From Bacteroidia bacterium (lineage in GTDB: Bacteria; Bacteroidota; Bacteroidia; J057), in contig JAWPMV010000005.1 of assembly GCA_033391075.1 (NCBI GenBank), forward strand, positions 434,001 to 498,000: a stretch of 64,000 nucleotides of DNA, read 5' to 3'. This document shows positions 35,987-45,425 of the stretch, piece after piece; within the stretch, counting starts at the first letter, position 1; every line of letters begins with the position of its first letter. The notes under the pieces are model-generated. The model ran no database searches, was not told the DNA's origin, and saw nothing but the letters and a program-made list of their open reading frames with translations. Made by a program: the position numbers and the translations under genes.

Positions 35987-36718
35987 TTATCTACCCCCGC
36001 CTATATCGATGATGCTACCCGTTACAAAAGAGGCTTTTTCAGACAATAACCAGGCGATGCTTTCAGCTACTTCTTCAGGAGTTCCCCCTCTTTTCATCGG
36101 AAGGAATTTGGAGAGTTCATTTACCCGATCGGGATTTCCACTATCCTTATGGATATCTGTATAGATCAAACCCGGCCTTACAGCATTTACTCTGATATTC
36201 TGAGCCGCTACCTCATTTGCCAAACCTTTGGTAAAGGTGTCCATCGCTCCCTTGCTGGCCGCATAGTCTACATATTCGAAAGCCGCTCCCAAACGAGCAG
36301 CAATTGAAGAGACATTTACAATGGATGCCCCTGATTTCATTCGCTTTAAGGCCTCTCTACTACATAGAAAGGTGCTGAGCATATTGGTTTTAAATACTTT
36401 TTCCCATCTTTCTGCGGACATTTCAACTACAGGCATGGCTTTAAACAGAATACCAGCATTATTCACCAGACCTCTTAATTCTCCCCCTTCTACATCTATT
36501 TGCTCAAATAGCCTTAAAACTTCCTCCTCTTCGGAAACATCTGCCTGTATACAAAAGGCCGATTCTCCTGCATCCTGGATTTCCCTGGCGACTTCCTGAG
36601 CTGCACTTTTATTCAATTTATAATTGATGCAAATCTTAAATCCTGCTCTGGCAAGCAATTTGGCAGTGGCAGCTCCAATTCCTCGACTGGCACCTGTGAT
36701 GAGGACAATTTTTTCCAT
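35987..36718 (-). CDS. SDR-family oxidoreductase
   Basis: A 243-residue Rossmann-fold short-chain dehydrogenase. The cofactor motif TGASRGIG lies near the N-terminus. NNAGI is at about 80-85, the catalytic Ser in IVNVSSIAAR, and Tyr/Lys in YVDYAASKGA. The C-terminus ends with FVTGSIIDIGGGR, as in FabG-like enzymes. I choose the ATG at 36718 because the family normally begins right before this Rossmann strand; an ATG nine codons upstream (36745) is possible. The substrate is unknown. The gene is divergent from DoxX with a promoter-sized gap and is not in an operon with the S9 peptidase. Confidence 0.9.
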   Translation of the reverse strand: MEKIVLITGASRGIGAATAKLLARAGFKICINYKLNKSAAQEVAREIQDAGESAFCIQADVSEEEEVLRLFEQIDVEGGELRGLVNNAGILFKAMPVVEMSAERWEKVFKTNMLSTFLCSREALKRMKSGASIVNVSSIAARLGAAFEYVDYAASKGAMDTFTKGLANEVAAQNIRVNAVRPGLIYTDIHKDSGNPDRVNELSKFLPMKRGGTPEEVAESIAWLLSEKASFVTGSIIDIGGGR

Positions 36719-36823
36719 GCTGATGGGTATTAAGAGGAGCTTCAATTAAAGAAAAAATTTATTGCAGACCCTTTATTGCCTTTGTAAATTCGATGTTTAA
36801 ACTCCAACCTACTCAATAACGCT

Positions 36824-37186
36824 ATGGATCGAAATAAGATTATCTACTGGGCCGCTACTTGCATTATGTGTCTGATTTTCACTTTTTCTGGAGTCATGTA
36901 TTTCGCCAATTACGAGACTATGGCTGGCTTCTTTACCAAATTTGGCTTTCCAACCTGGATTGTTTATCCGCTGGCAGTGGCCAAATTGCTGGGGGTTACG
37001 GCGATATTGACTAAAAAATCAGATATGCTAAAGGAATGGGCCTATGCTGGATTCTTTTTCGATGCATCTTTGGCCTTCACTTCGCATACCCTTGCTGAGG
37101 ATGGGGGATGGATGATGTCAGCTATTGCTTTGGTTACGCTGGCGATTTCGAGATACATGGATCCGAAGGTTTTTCTGAAGAGCTAA
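36824..37186 (+). CDS. DoxX-like four-helix membrane protein
   Basis: A 120-residue integral membrane protein with four predicted helices (about 7-27, 44-62, 70-88, 95-112). The pattern FSGVMYFANYETMAGFFTKF, PLAVAKLLGV and a C-terminal basic tail matches the DoxX-like family. Members are linked to redox or membrane-potential functions, but specific roles are rarely known. It starts 105 bp from the divergent SDR gene and is followed by a hairpin repeat element. Confidence 0.82.
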   Translation: MDRNKIIYWAATCIMCLIFTFSGVMYFANYETMAGFFTKFGFPTWIVYPLAVAKLLGVTAILTKKSDMLKEWAYAGFFFDASLAFTSHTLAEDGGWMMSAIALVTLAISRYMDPKVFLKS

Positions 37187-37202
37187 TAGTCTCAAACAGC
37201 CC

Positions 37203-37306
37203 TGTCATTGCGAGCCTTTAACAAAGGCGAAGCAATCCCCTTAACTCCATAAAACAATCAGGAGTCAAGGAGATTGCTTCGCCGGAAATTCCAGCTCGCA
37301 ATGACA
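37203..37306. repeat. 104-bp hairpin repeat element (TGTCATTGCGAGC ... GCTCGCAATGACA)
   Basis: The 13-bp ends are exact reverse complements. Inside, GGCGAAGCAATC pairs with GATTGCTTCGCC and CCTTAACTCC with GGAGTCAAGG (one mismatch), giving a nearly complete long hairpin. This end sequence is a familiar dispersed small palindromic element of bacterial intergenic regions, of the REP/MITE kind. It sits between convergent genes and could terminate both. Confidence 0.85.
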
Positions 37307-37322
37307 AGCTTGTTGTATGATC

Positions 37323-38609
37323 TCAAAGCTTCTTCACTTTCTCTATCATCAGCGGCCCCAGCTCAAAACTGCTGCTGAGCAATTCAGCTTTTAGTTCATC
37401 GATATTCTCATCTTTCGCCTTATACACCTCAGCCATCTGAAACAAAACATCTGGTTCAAAGCATTTCCCTTCTACTTTTTCTTTCATAAGCTGAAAGGCA
37501 ACTTCTGTATTTCCAGATTTAAAAAGGGCCCAGGCTTTTAGGCTATGAGATTGTGGACTGGGGCGATTTTCCAATTCCTGCTCTGCAATTTTCAGGGCTT
37601 TTTCTACTTCCGCTTCTTCTTCAGCGAGTAAGCCAATCTGATATGTATTATACATGCTTCCAAACTCCTCTCTTTGGATTTCTTTCAGAAAGGCTTCTTG
37701 TGCTTCTTTGCTCTCAGCAAATTTTCCTTCAAATTCTGCAATTTCTCTTTTTAGCTCCCATAAATCCGGAGACTGAGATCGTTTTTGTAGAATTTCTATA
37801 ATTCGCAATGCTTCCTGGCTGTTTTTCTCATGGGAATAGGCGATCCAGGCGATTCCTTTTTTCGAATAAGCGTCGGAAGGATTCAATTCAAGAGCCTTGA
37901 GGTAATGTTTATACGCCTGCTCAATTTCCCCGGCATGCCCATAGAAATCTCCTAAATTGCTGTAAGTCCAGCTTAATTGTGTCTGATTTCGGTCTCTTTC
38001 AGCCAAATCCAGGGCTTTTTCCATATAATCAATGGCTGTTTCCAGATTTCCTTTATGGTCCTGCCATTTCGCCATACGAATGAGGTAATCAAAATTTTGC
38101 TCCTGGGCTATGCGGTTTAAATAGCTAGCTGCTTTCTCCTCATTACCCAACTCCATATACACATCAAATAACATTGAATGTGTGGCAAATAATTTATCTC
38201 CGATTTTTTCTGCTTTTATCAGTAAGTCTAAGGATTCTTTAAATCTGTGTTGCGAAATGTAATTGTGGGCTAAAGATCTGAGGATGGCAGAATTTTGACC
38301 ATGACTTTGATCGACTGCTTTAAGTAAAAACCTCTCAGCATCCTTTAAATCTGAAATATCCCGCTCTAAGGTGAAAAGTTCGGATTTTACACTGGCCATT
38401 TTTTGCAAATAGGGATACTGATTGGGGTTCTTTTCATATTTGCTTTGCCAGAATTCAAAATTAGCTTCCATATTTTTCCGTTCTTCTTCTGCTTGATATT
38501 GAAGGAAGCTGTCGTATTCCGCAGTATGTAGGCTAAAATGCTCAGATTTCTTCTGACAAGCGGAAAAGAGGAGTAGGAGGGAGGCAAGAATGTAAATTGA
38601 ATAGCGCAT
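37323..38609 (-). CDS. TPR-repeat lipoprotein
   Basis: A 428-residue protein with lipobox LLFSAC (Cys18), so it is anchored in the envelope. Ten or so TPR units follow (about 85-410), for example ILRSLAHNYISQHRFKESLD, WTYSNLGDFYGHAGEIEQAY and AYSKKGIAWIAYSHEKNSQE. The function is protein-protein interaction with an unknown partner. It lies 75 bp downstream of the DUF4331 pair on the same strand but beyond a stem-loop. An associated role in handling the DUF4331 proteins is possible but not shown. Confidence 0.85.
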   Translation of the reverse strand: MRYSIYILASLLLLFSACQKKSEHFSLHTAEYDSFLQYQAEEERKNMEANFEFWQSKYEKNPNQYPYLQKMASVKSELFTLERDISDLKDAERFLLKAVDQSHGQNSAILRSLAHNYISQHRFKESLDLLIKAEKIGDKLFATHSMLFDVYMELGNEEKAASYLNRIAQEQNFDYLIRMAKWQDHKGNLETAIDYMEKALDLAERDRNQTQLSWTYSNLGDFYGHAGEIEQAYKHYLKALELNPSDAYSKKGIAWIAYSHEKNSQEALRIIEILQKRSQSPDLWELKREIAEFEGKFAESKEAQEAFLKEIQREEFGSMYNTYQIGLLAEEEAEVEKALKIAEQELENRPSPQSHSLKAWALFKSGNTEVAFQLMKEKVEGKCFEPDVLFQMAEVYKAKDENIDELKAELLSSSFELGPLMIEKVKKL

Positions 38610-38643
38610 AGGTATGAGAATGATTGACTGATGAAGAGAAAGG

Positions 38644-38673
38644 CAAAAGCGAAGGCCGAAGCCAACGCTTTTG
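38644..38673 (-). terminator. Terminator after the DUF4331-like lipoprotein gene
   Basis: A symmetrical stem CAAAAGCG ... CGCTTTTG with an inner GGC / GCC helix lies 12 bp beyond the stop at 38685. The minus strand ends in TTTTG. Confidence 0.65.
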
Positions 38674-38684
38674 TTTGTGTTAGC

Positions 38685-39230
38685 TTACCAGGGACTAGCC
38701 AGGTAAGGGAATGAAGTCAGGAATGCCTTATCATTGGCATCAACATGATCATCAGAGAGAGTGGGATTTTCTCCAAAATCCTCGCCGCCAAAGATCAATA
38801 AAAGCTCCACTGTGATCACATCATCTGCCAGGGCACGACCTGTCAGTACATTTGTTCCATCAAAGAAAGTGGTTGTTCCATCCAGAGAGACGTTCAAGAC
38901 ATCTGTAGCCAAAAGGCCTGAGAAATCATCTGAATCCAGTCCGAGAGCATTTGCATCACCGGGATTCGCATATGCCGGACTCAGCGTTTCCAGGCCTGTT
39001 TGGATGGTGCTTTTAAAAGCTGCTGCTTGTTGGGAAGGAACCGTTGTATTATAAGTATCCTTCATAGCGCTTGGGATAAAGACCGTATTTATAGCGGGTC
39101 TTCCCATTTGGTCTTGCATTTCATAGGTTCCGCTGAAATCAGGACCTGCTGGTTCCATAGGTTCTTCCTCACAGGCAATAAAGAATGAAAGTGCCAGGGC
39201 CAGGAATGCTATTATTTTGATGAATTTCAT
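38685..39230 (-). CDS. DUF4331-like lipoprotein, C-terminal half of the family
   Basis: A 181-residue lipoprotein (lipobox SFFIAC, Cys20). The mature part matches what is normally the second half of DUF4331 proteins: MGRPAINTVFIPSAMKDTYN, LTGRALADDVITVELLLIFG and DDHVDANDKAFLTSFPYL. The first half of the family is encoded by the gene directly upstream (39278-39928) as a separate exported protein. Each half has its own signal, so the split is a gene fission rather than a frameshift. Function of DUF4331 is unknown. The length is about half that of the full family. Confidence 0.78.
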   Translation of the reverse strand: MKFIKIIAFLALALSFFIACEEEPMEPAGPDFSGTYEMQDQMGRPAINTVFIPSAMKDTYNTTVPSQQAAAFKSTIQTGLETLSPAYANPGDANALGLDSDDFSGLLATDVLNVSLDGTTTFFDGTNVLTGRALADDVITVELLLIFGGEDFGENPTLSDDHVDANDKAFLTSFPYLASPW

Positions 39231-39277
39231 GTTTCTGTTTAAAAATTGTTGATTAAAGAATGATGAATGGGTTAGGC

Positions 39278-39928
39278 TTACTGCAGTCTTTTTGACTCCA
39301 CCCAGGTATTGATTGTACCGGAGCCACCTACTTGACTTTTAGGAACTTCAATAGCAATGCTCATGACATTGGTTCCTGCGAAGCTGTCTGCACCGGGATC
39401 ATTAAATCCAGCCGCATTTCCTGAAATGACTTCCCCATACTGAGCAAAATCCATGAAGAAAGGATCATCTCTGGGACCTGCGAATACACTTACGCCAGCT
39501 TCAGTTGCGATTATGGCTTCCTGCCCATAAGATGAAATGTCAACTACATACTGACTGGCTGAAGTCAGGATGCTACTGCTGGTTCCGGGACTCGTCGGAG
39601 CTTCCGGCCCAAAGAAATACATCTTTCCATCACGGGGAATGGCTTGAATTACCAGATCTTCGACAGCATCGGCATTGGTGTCAATATTGAACTCCACCAA
39701 TACGCCTTCGTCAAAGCTGGCAGCAGCACTTTCCGTTGGGCTCATCAGCCCCTGAAGATTCGCTACAAAAACGAGGTTTTCTGTGTTTTCTCCCTGAAAG
39801 GCATAAAAATCTGTAATGTCAGCACTGCCACCTGATACTGCAGGAGCATCGATATGGTCTGCTGCAATTAATAGGAAAACAAGGGCAATAAGGGAGCTTG
39901 CTTGAAGATTGATCTTCCAGTTTTTCAT
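39278..39928 (-). CDS. DUF4331-like exported protein, N-terminal half of the family
   Basis: A 216-residue exported protein. The signal segment (about 8-24, ASSLIALVFLLIAA) leads straight into DHIDAPAVSGGSADITDFYA, the N-terminal hallmark of DUF4331 proteins. GTNVMSIAIEVPKSQV also belongs to the family. The protein then stops where the usual family continues; the continuation is the lipoprotein encoded 47 bp downstream. I start at ATG 39928 rather than three codons upstream. The two probably form one transcript and a hetero-complex (inferred). Confidence 0.8.
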   Translation of the reverse strand: MKNWKINLQASSLIALVFLLIAADHIDAPAVSGGSADITDFYAFQGENTENLVFVANLQGLMSPTESAAASFDEGVLVEFNIDTNADAVEDLVIQAIPRDGKMYFFGPEAPTSPGTSSSILTSASQYVVDISSYGQEAIIATEAGVSVFAGPRDDPFFMDFAQYGEVISGNAAGFNDPGADSFAGTNVMSIAIEVPKSQVGGSGTINTWVESKRLQ

Positions 39929-40108
39929 AAAAAGCAAAATTTGTTGTGATATTTTTTTTCTGATTCGCCCTTACTTACGAGGCCTTTGCAGAAAGTGGAT
40001 TTCAGAACACAGATTTTTTTTCGAAAAAGGTCGTATTAAGTTAATTATCAGGGTAATCTTTGCCCCTTTTTTCCCAACTTGCGCTTCCTCTATTCTCTTT
40101 GAAGACCT

Positions 40109-41677
40109 TTGGTAAAGCCTTTGTTACATAAGCTTCCTGATAAAAAACTCATGTCTAAGATTTGGGTTCTGGCTTTGCCTGTGCTTCTTTCCAATCTCCT
40201 TCAGACATCTGTAACCGTTGTCGATACCTTTATGGTTGGTCAATTGGGACCTGTACCTATCGCAGCTGTTGGCATGGGAAATACAATTCGCATGTTGTTG
40301 CTCATTCTTTTCCTCTCTGTCTCAGGGGGGGCGATGAGTTTGGTTGCACAGGCCAGGGGCGGACGGGACAAGAAACGAATGAGTAGAATTACCCGTCAGA
40401 GTATTGTTTCAGGATTGATGCTTTCGGGCATTATCATGTTGATAGGAGGGCTGAGTGCTGGCCCCATGATGGAATTTATAGATCAGGGAGATAATGAAGA
40501 AGTCGTTGCGCTGGGAACCATCTACTTGCAGGTTCTTTTCCTGGGGGCGCCCTTTTTGGTGCTGAACCTCATTGTTAACAGACTTATGCAAGGCGCCGGA
40601 GACACCTTGACTCCCTTGATGTTGACAGCTGTGATGGTGGTACTCAATATCTTTTTCAATTATATCTTCATTTTTGGCTGGGGAATGATTCCAGCATATG
40701 GAGTAGTAGGAGCAGCTTATGGAACGCTGGCAGCTAGAGGACTTTCTACCATAGCAGCCATCGTCATTTTCCATAGCGGCAAAAACGTGATCCATATCCT
40801 GCCGGGGAGTTGGTGGCCGGATTGGTCTATGATCAAAGATATTTTAAGCATAGGGGTTCCTTCGGGCATACAAGGGGTTTTTCGGCACAGTGCTACCCTC
40901 ATGGTTATCTTTCTTTTGACTGCTACCGAACTCGGAACTTTTGGAGCCGCAGCCTTGACCATCGGCTATCAGGTGGCTAGTTTGGCTACTATGCCGGTTG
41001 TTGGGCTTAATGTTGCCAGCACAAGCTTAGTTGGGCGAGCTTTAGGGAAGTGGCAAATAGAAGAAGCAAATTATATCGGAAAATTGATGATTGTTCTTGG
41101 GGTTTTGCTCATGCTGATTTTGGTTACCCCCATGATAATCTTTGCAGAAGAAATTATTCTCATTTTTGATCCCTCAGCAAATCCCGCTGTGCTCAAAGGA
41201 AGTCTCGGATACTTTCATACCAATTTGATATTCCTACCAGTTACAGCCGCATCTATCATAATCACTGGCGCCTTGCGAGGAACCGGACATACGACTCCTG
41301 CCATGATATCCACCCTCATTGGCCGCAATGCCTGTACCCTGCTCTTTGCCTGGCTCCTGGCTTTCCCATTAGAAATGGGATCTATCGGGGTCTGGTGGGG
41401 AATCGTCATTGGAAGACTGATTGATGTCTGTTATATGCTTTATACCTGGGCTGCGAAAAAATGGATCAATGTTGCGCTGGAAAAATCAGAAGTTTATCGA
41501 AAACATCTGAAAGAGCTTCCTGTTCAAGTGCGTGAGAAGTTTCTGGAAGAAGTCCGTGCTCCACAAATGGCAATTCCCCATACCCTCGAAGTGGTTGGGG
41601 AAGACGGAGTATTGTACCAAAGGCCTGATCAGGAATTGGAAGTTGTTTTTGAAGAATCGAGCTATCGAAAGTTCTAG
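40109..41677 (+). CDS. MATE-family multidrug/sodium antiporter
   Basis: A 522-residue membrane transporter with twelve predicted helices and two MatE halves (about 18-180 and 240-410). Typical segments are LALPVLLSNLLQTSVTVVDT, VPIAAVGMGN, LVAQARGGRD and LIVNRLMQGAGDTLTPLM. A soluble C-terminal tail of about 70 residues is longer than usual. It exports cationic drugs or dyes using sodium or protons. The reading frame opens with TTG at 40109; ATG at 40151, 14 codons later, is the alternative and would still keep the first helix. It stands alone, convergent with the DUF4249 gene. Confidence 0.9.
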   Translation: MVKPLLHKLPDKKLMSKIWVLALPVLLSNLLQTSVTVVDTFMVGQLGPVPIAAVGMGNTIRMLLLILFLSVSGGAMSLVAQARGGRDKKRMSRITRQSIVSGLMLSGIIMLIGGLSAGPMMEFIDQGDNEEVVALGTIYLQVLFLGAPFLVLNLIVNRLMQGAGDTLTPLMLTAVMVVLNIFFNYIFIFGWGMIPAYGVVGAAYGTLAARGLSTIAAIVIFHSGKNVIHILPGSWWPDWSMIKDILSIGVPSGIQGVFRHSATLMVIFLLTATELGTFGAAALTIGYQVASLATMPVVGLNVASTSLVGRALGKWQIEEANYIGKLMIVLGVLLMLILVTPMIIFAEEIILIFDPSANPAVLKGSLGYFHTNLIFLPVTAASIIITGALRGTGHTTPAMISTLIGRNACTLLFAWLLAFPLEMGSIGVWWGIVIGRLIDVCYMLYTWAAKKWINVALEKSEVYRKHLKELPVQVREKFLEEVRAPQMAIPHTLEVVGEDGVLYQRPDQELEVVFEESSYRKF

Positions 41678-41702
41678 TTCATTTCGGCTAAATCCGAATG
41701 AA
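41678..41702. terminator. Weak bidirectional stem-loop between convergent genes
   Basis: TTCATTTCGG / CCGAATGAA pair with one bulge and a 6-nt loop, overlapping the end of the MATE gene region and 26 bp before the DUF4249 stop. Confidence 0.4.
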
Positions 41703-41727
41703 GACCAGCTTTTCCCTTGACAATATC

Positions 41728-42555
41728 TTAGCGTTCATTTACCTCAAAGTATAAAGTATCAGAGCTCAAGCCCGAGAAAATGCCAAGTCCATTATTGACA
41801 TTACTGGGCGGTTCACTGATTGTCAGGGTACTATTGGAAGAAGACTGATACAAAGCTGCATATTCGGGATTTACCCTAAAAACGATCACGCGATGGGTCC
41901 CGAATTGCTGGAGTTCACGCATCGGATTGATGGCGTAGAAATCCGTGATTTCAGGCTCAGTGATTCGTTGGAAACGCCTCAACTCTCCACTCTCTTCTAA
42001 TCTTTCACGCAAAAATTCATTGATATAACGAGGATCATCCTCAATGTTTTCAATAAGCACATAGTAGTAATCCCCTTCTGAATTATCCCAACTGATCTCA
42101 ATTGGATCGGCTTGTTCTCCCAAATTCCCCGGAAATCCCCCACTTTCAATTCTATCCATTTCTATTGCTAAAGTGGAAAGATTAGCTGCCCGGGCCTGGG
42201 GTACATAAGTAATTGCGGATACTTCATTTCCTTTATGTTCAAATTTGAGTTGATAGCTGTTTTCGCTTAAAACGATAATATCAGGGTTATGATAGTATCC
42301 ATTGCCTATCGAAAGCAATTCCCAGCTATTATTAGCATCCGATAGGCTAGGGGAGAGCTCATCCAGGCTGATTATACTACTATCTGACTGGGAATAAGAG
42401 ATAGATTGGGTGATTCGGATGGAATCAACGGGGTAACCTGCATAGATGTACCCTGAAACTACCGCAGTTTCGGTTTCGTAATTATTCAGGCTTTCCTGTT
42501 CACAGGAGAGATTGAATAAAAGGAGAGGGAGGATAAATATGATAAGATTTTTCAT
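41728..42555 (-). CDS. DUF4249-family lipoprotein
   Basis: A 275-residue lipoprotein (lipobox LFNLSC, Cys18). The N-terminal TAVVSGYIYAGYPVDSIRIT and the central SYQLKFEHKGNEVSAITYV are typical of DUF4249 proteins, which have a beta-sandwich and sit on the outer membrane beside a TonB-dependent receptor. The receptor gene ends 5 bp upstream on the same strand, so both are one operon. By analogy to SusD it may cap or assist the receptor; the ligand is unknown. The length is somewhat shorter than the family's common 300-400 residues. Confidence 0.82.
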   Translation of the reverse strand: MKNLIIFILPLLLFNLSCEQESLNNYETETAVVSGYIYAGYPVDSIRITQSISYSQSDSSIISLDELSPSLSDANNSWELLSIGNGYYHNPDIIVLSENSYQLKFEHKGNEVSAITYVPQARAANLSTLAIEMDRIESGGFPGNLGEQADPIEISWDNSEGDYYYVLIENIEDDPRYINEFLRERLEESGELRRFQRITEPEITDFYAINPMRELQQFGTHRVIVFRVNPEYAALYQSSSNSTLTISEPPSNVNNGLGIFSGLSSDTLYFEVNER

Positions 42556-42560
42556 GAGGA

Positions 42561-45287
42561 TTATCTAAGTTTCCAGGTAAAGAAAAAGCTGGGGGTAAGG
42601 GAAAGTAGAGAGATATCGGTTTCTATGAGTTCACCTTCTATCACTTCATATTCTTTGTACCAAACATTGCGTCTGTCGTAGAGATTGAAAATGGACACCC
42701 CAAAGCTTGAAGGGCTTTGTCCCAATTTGAATTCATAAGTAGCTGAAAGGTCCAGGCGATGATAATCGGGAAAGCGAAGGGCATTCTTATCACTTACCTC
42801 AAAGAAATCGGCTGTACTACCATCTAATAAGCTGACTTCGTAAAAACCGGTGGGAGCGGTATAAGGTCGGCCTGTAGCATAAATAAAGCTACTTCCAAAG
42901 GTCCAGTTTCGAACTTTAAAGCTACCTACCAGCTTCAATTCGTGGGTTTGGTCCTGATTGGCGTTGAAAGGCTCATCTCCGAAAGCGGGAAAATCATAAA
43001 GCACTTCTCCAAGGGTATAGCTCAACCAACCTGTGAATTTCCCCACCTTTTTCTGTACCAAAAATTCTATTCCTTTGGCTATCCCTGTTCCCTGATAAAA
43101 GAGTTCCTGATAATCCAGGCTCTGATTAGGCCCAAATCCACTTCTGCTAAGTCGGGTGGTATATTCTGAAAGGCCATCCAGGTTTTTATAATATGCCTCA
43201 ACATCGAATAGCCAAGTATTCGTTTCATAACTCAGACCCGCGATATAATGCTCTGCAGAACTCACAGGCACCCGATTTCCGTCAGCCAGCAGCCAAAAAT
43301 CACGGCTTCCTTGCTGGATATCTTCCCGGACGATGCGGGTAGCAAACTGATAATACTGTCCCCAGGCCGCTTTTAATTTAAGTTTATTGCTCAGAGCATA
43401 GGAAAGACTGGCTCTGGGCTCAAAATACCATTGATCATTTACTCCATAGTGCGAAAGTCGTAAGCCTCCTTTCAGCAAAAGCTTATCAAAAAAGAGGTGC
43501 CGATCCTGAAGATAAAGAGCATTTGTGGCTCCAATATCCTCCCGATCCAGGAGACTTATAGAGTCATTTTGGGTAAACTGATATTTGATATCATTGTAAG
43601 TGCTTTGCAATCCGAAATCCAACTGATTTTCTTGGCTAATTTTCCATTCATTATCCAACTTAAAAGTCAGGTCTCTCAAATCGTTGAACTCATAAGAACC
43701 ATTGCTGCGTTCTATGGTCGTATCTTCCCGTGTAATGCTGGTCTCATTTCTTCTATCCCTTTCGCTATAGTAATTGGAGTAGGAAAGATTGGCTTTGCTA
43801 TAAAATTTCTCGTTCCACTTTCTCGACCATTTCAGGCTACTTCCCCAGTTTCCCCAATTGGTCAGGTCAGTATTATTGCTGTTGAAAGTGAAATTGGCAT
43901 TCCCTCCTCCAAAAGGTCCTCTTCCGCCTAAAGAATTGTTATCCAGGTTTCGAGAATTGTCCAGATTGTCTTGCCCATTGTAGAAACTAAGAGAAATAAC
44001 ATCTTTGGGATTCGGACGATAAGTAACTTTCGCATTGAGGTCATAAAAGTAGGAGTTAGGCTGGACCTCGACTTGCCCAAACCTTCCTCCCAGGCCTCCG
44101 GGCGACCCCTGCTCAGTCCCGGAGCTTTCTGTGAACGAATCAAAAAGATTGTTGTAAAAACTACTTTGGAAGGATCGACGACCTGCCACCATAAAGGAGC
44201 CTTTTCCATTGGCAAAAGGACTTTCAACGAAAGCATTTACACTCACCAAACTGGCTCCGAAACCTGCATTGAAACGCTCGGTATTCCCATTCTTTCCCGT
44301 CAAATCGACTACACTGGAAATCCTGCCGCCATACTTGGCTTCGAAGCCTCCTTTATACAATTGCACATCTTTGATCGCTTCTGTATTGAAAGCACTAAAA
44401 AATCCGAACAAATGGTCCACATGATAGACCGTAAAGCCATCAAATAATACCAGATTCTGATCGGGCGTACCCCCTCTGACAAATAAGCCCGAGGAACTCT
44501 CATTGCTGCCACTTACTCCTGGCAATAATTGTAGAGATCGGAAAATATCTTTCTCTCCAAAACTAGGAAGTGTAGCAAGTTGTGCCGGGGAAACGCTAAT
44601 CGTACTAATCCCCGTGGAAGCTTCCATCAATTGTTCCTCCCTTTCCGAGAGGATCAATACCTCTTCCAGTTCTACATCAAAATCCTCCAGGAAGATGTTC
44701 AGATTTGCTAAATCCATCTCTGGACTCAATCGAAAAGAAAGATTTTGATAGCCGAGATACTTTATCTCTAATAAAGAAGTATCTGAAGGCACATTAAAGA
44801 GGCTGAAATAACCATCCACATTGGAGGTAGTGCCTATCTTGCTTCCGGCCAAACGAACATTTGCATAGGGCAGGGTTTCCCCGCTATCGCCATCCTTGAT
44901 CGTACCTTCTACTGTGATGTTGAATCGACTTGCTGCACTCAGGGCTTTGGGAACTACTTTGCCTGTTCGTTTAAAGATTCTGACCAAATTGGGTTCTGCC
45001 AGTTCAAAATCGAGACCTGTGCCTGTAAGTAGCAATTTCATGGCTTCCGGAAGGGGTCGCTTCCCAAAGGCCACGTTTACCCGAAACTCTTCCAGCTCTT
45101 CTTTTTTAAATTCAAAATCGAGTTTATAGCCAATCTCGAGGTGAATCAAGGCGGCCTGAAGCGGTCGATCATAAAACTGACCCTTGACCTTCAATTCATG
45201 AAGACTTTGGGAAAAGCTTAGGGTATGAAAACTTAAATAGAAAAGGGAAAAAATGATGCAGTATCGTATGCAGCGCGAAACCTCCAT
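42561..45287 (-). CDS. TonB-dependent receptor with STN and carboxypeptidase-regulatory domains
   Basis: A 908-residue outer-membrane receptor. After the signal peptide (FSLFYLSFHTLSFSQ) there is an STN-like secretin/TonB N-terminal domain (about 30-110, LQAALIHLEIGYKLDFEF), then a carboxypeptidase-regulatory domain (about 122-205, VEGTIKDGDSGETLPYANVR). The plug spans about 215-330 (LPSFGEKDIFRSLQLLPGVS) and the 22-strand barrel fills the rest, ending in FFFTWKLR. The STN domain often signals to a membrane anti-sigma factor, but none is adjacent. Five bases downstream is the DUF4249 lipoprotein. Together they form a ligand-uptake pair; the ligand is not identifiable. Confidence 0.9.
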   Translation of the reverse strand: MEVSRCIRYCIIFSLFYLSFHTLSFSQSLHELKVKGQFYDRPLQAALIHLEIGYKLDFEFKKEELEEFRVNVAFGKRPLPEAMKLLLTGTGLDFELAEPNLVRIFKRTGKVVPKALSAASRFNITVEGTIKDGDSGETLPYANVRLAGSKIGTTSNVDGYFSLFNVPSDTSLLEIKYLGYQNLSFRLSPEMDLANLNIFLEDFDVELEEVLILSEREEQLMEASTGISTISVSPAQLATLPSFGEKDIFRSLQLLPGVSGSNESSSGLFVRGGTPDQNLVLFDGFTVYHVDHLFGFFSAFNTEAIKDVQLYKGGFEAKYGGRISSVVDLTGKNGNTERFNAGFGASLVSVNAFVESPFANGKGSFMVAGRRSFQSSFYNNLFDSFTESSGTEQGSPGGLGGRFGQVEVQPNSYFYDLNAKVTYRPNPKDVISLSFYNGQDNLDNSRNLDNNSLGGRGPFGGGNANFTFNSNNTDLTNWGNWGSSLKWSRKWNEKFYSKANLSYSNYYSERDRRNETSITREDTTIERSNGSYEFNDLRDLTFKLDNEWKISQENQLDFGLQSTYNDIKYQFTQNDSISLLDREDIGATNALYLQDRHLFFDKLLLKGGLRLSHYGVNDQWYFEPRASLSYALSNKLKLKAAWGQYYQFATRIVREDIQQGSRDFWLLADGNRVPVSSAEHYIAGLSYETNTWLFDVEAYYKNLDGLSEYTTRLSRSGFGPNQSLDYQELFYQGTGIAKGIEFLVQKKVGKFTGWLSYTLGEVLYDFPAFGDEPFNANQDQTHELKLVGSFKVRNWTFGSSFIYATGRPYTAPTGFYEVSLLDGSTADFFEVSDKNALRFPDYHRLDLSATYEFKLGQSPSSFGVSIFNLYDRRNVWYKEYEVIEGELIETDISLLSLTPSFFFTWKLR

Positions 45288-45425
45288 AGTGTAGGATTTT
45301 GTGGTTAGATGACGTGTCCCGGTGCATTTCTGGTCTAAAACTGGAAGAATAGGAGGGAGGCAGCAAACTTTTTCAATGAAAGCCGGGAAAAAATCAACCT
45401 AGGGCAAATGGAGGTCTAAAACAGC

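Noticed and set aside
35481-36164. 227-codon plus-strand open frame
   Set aside because: It is antisense to the well-supported S9 peptidase and SDR genes, and its protein has no recognisable feature.
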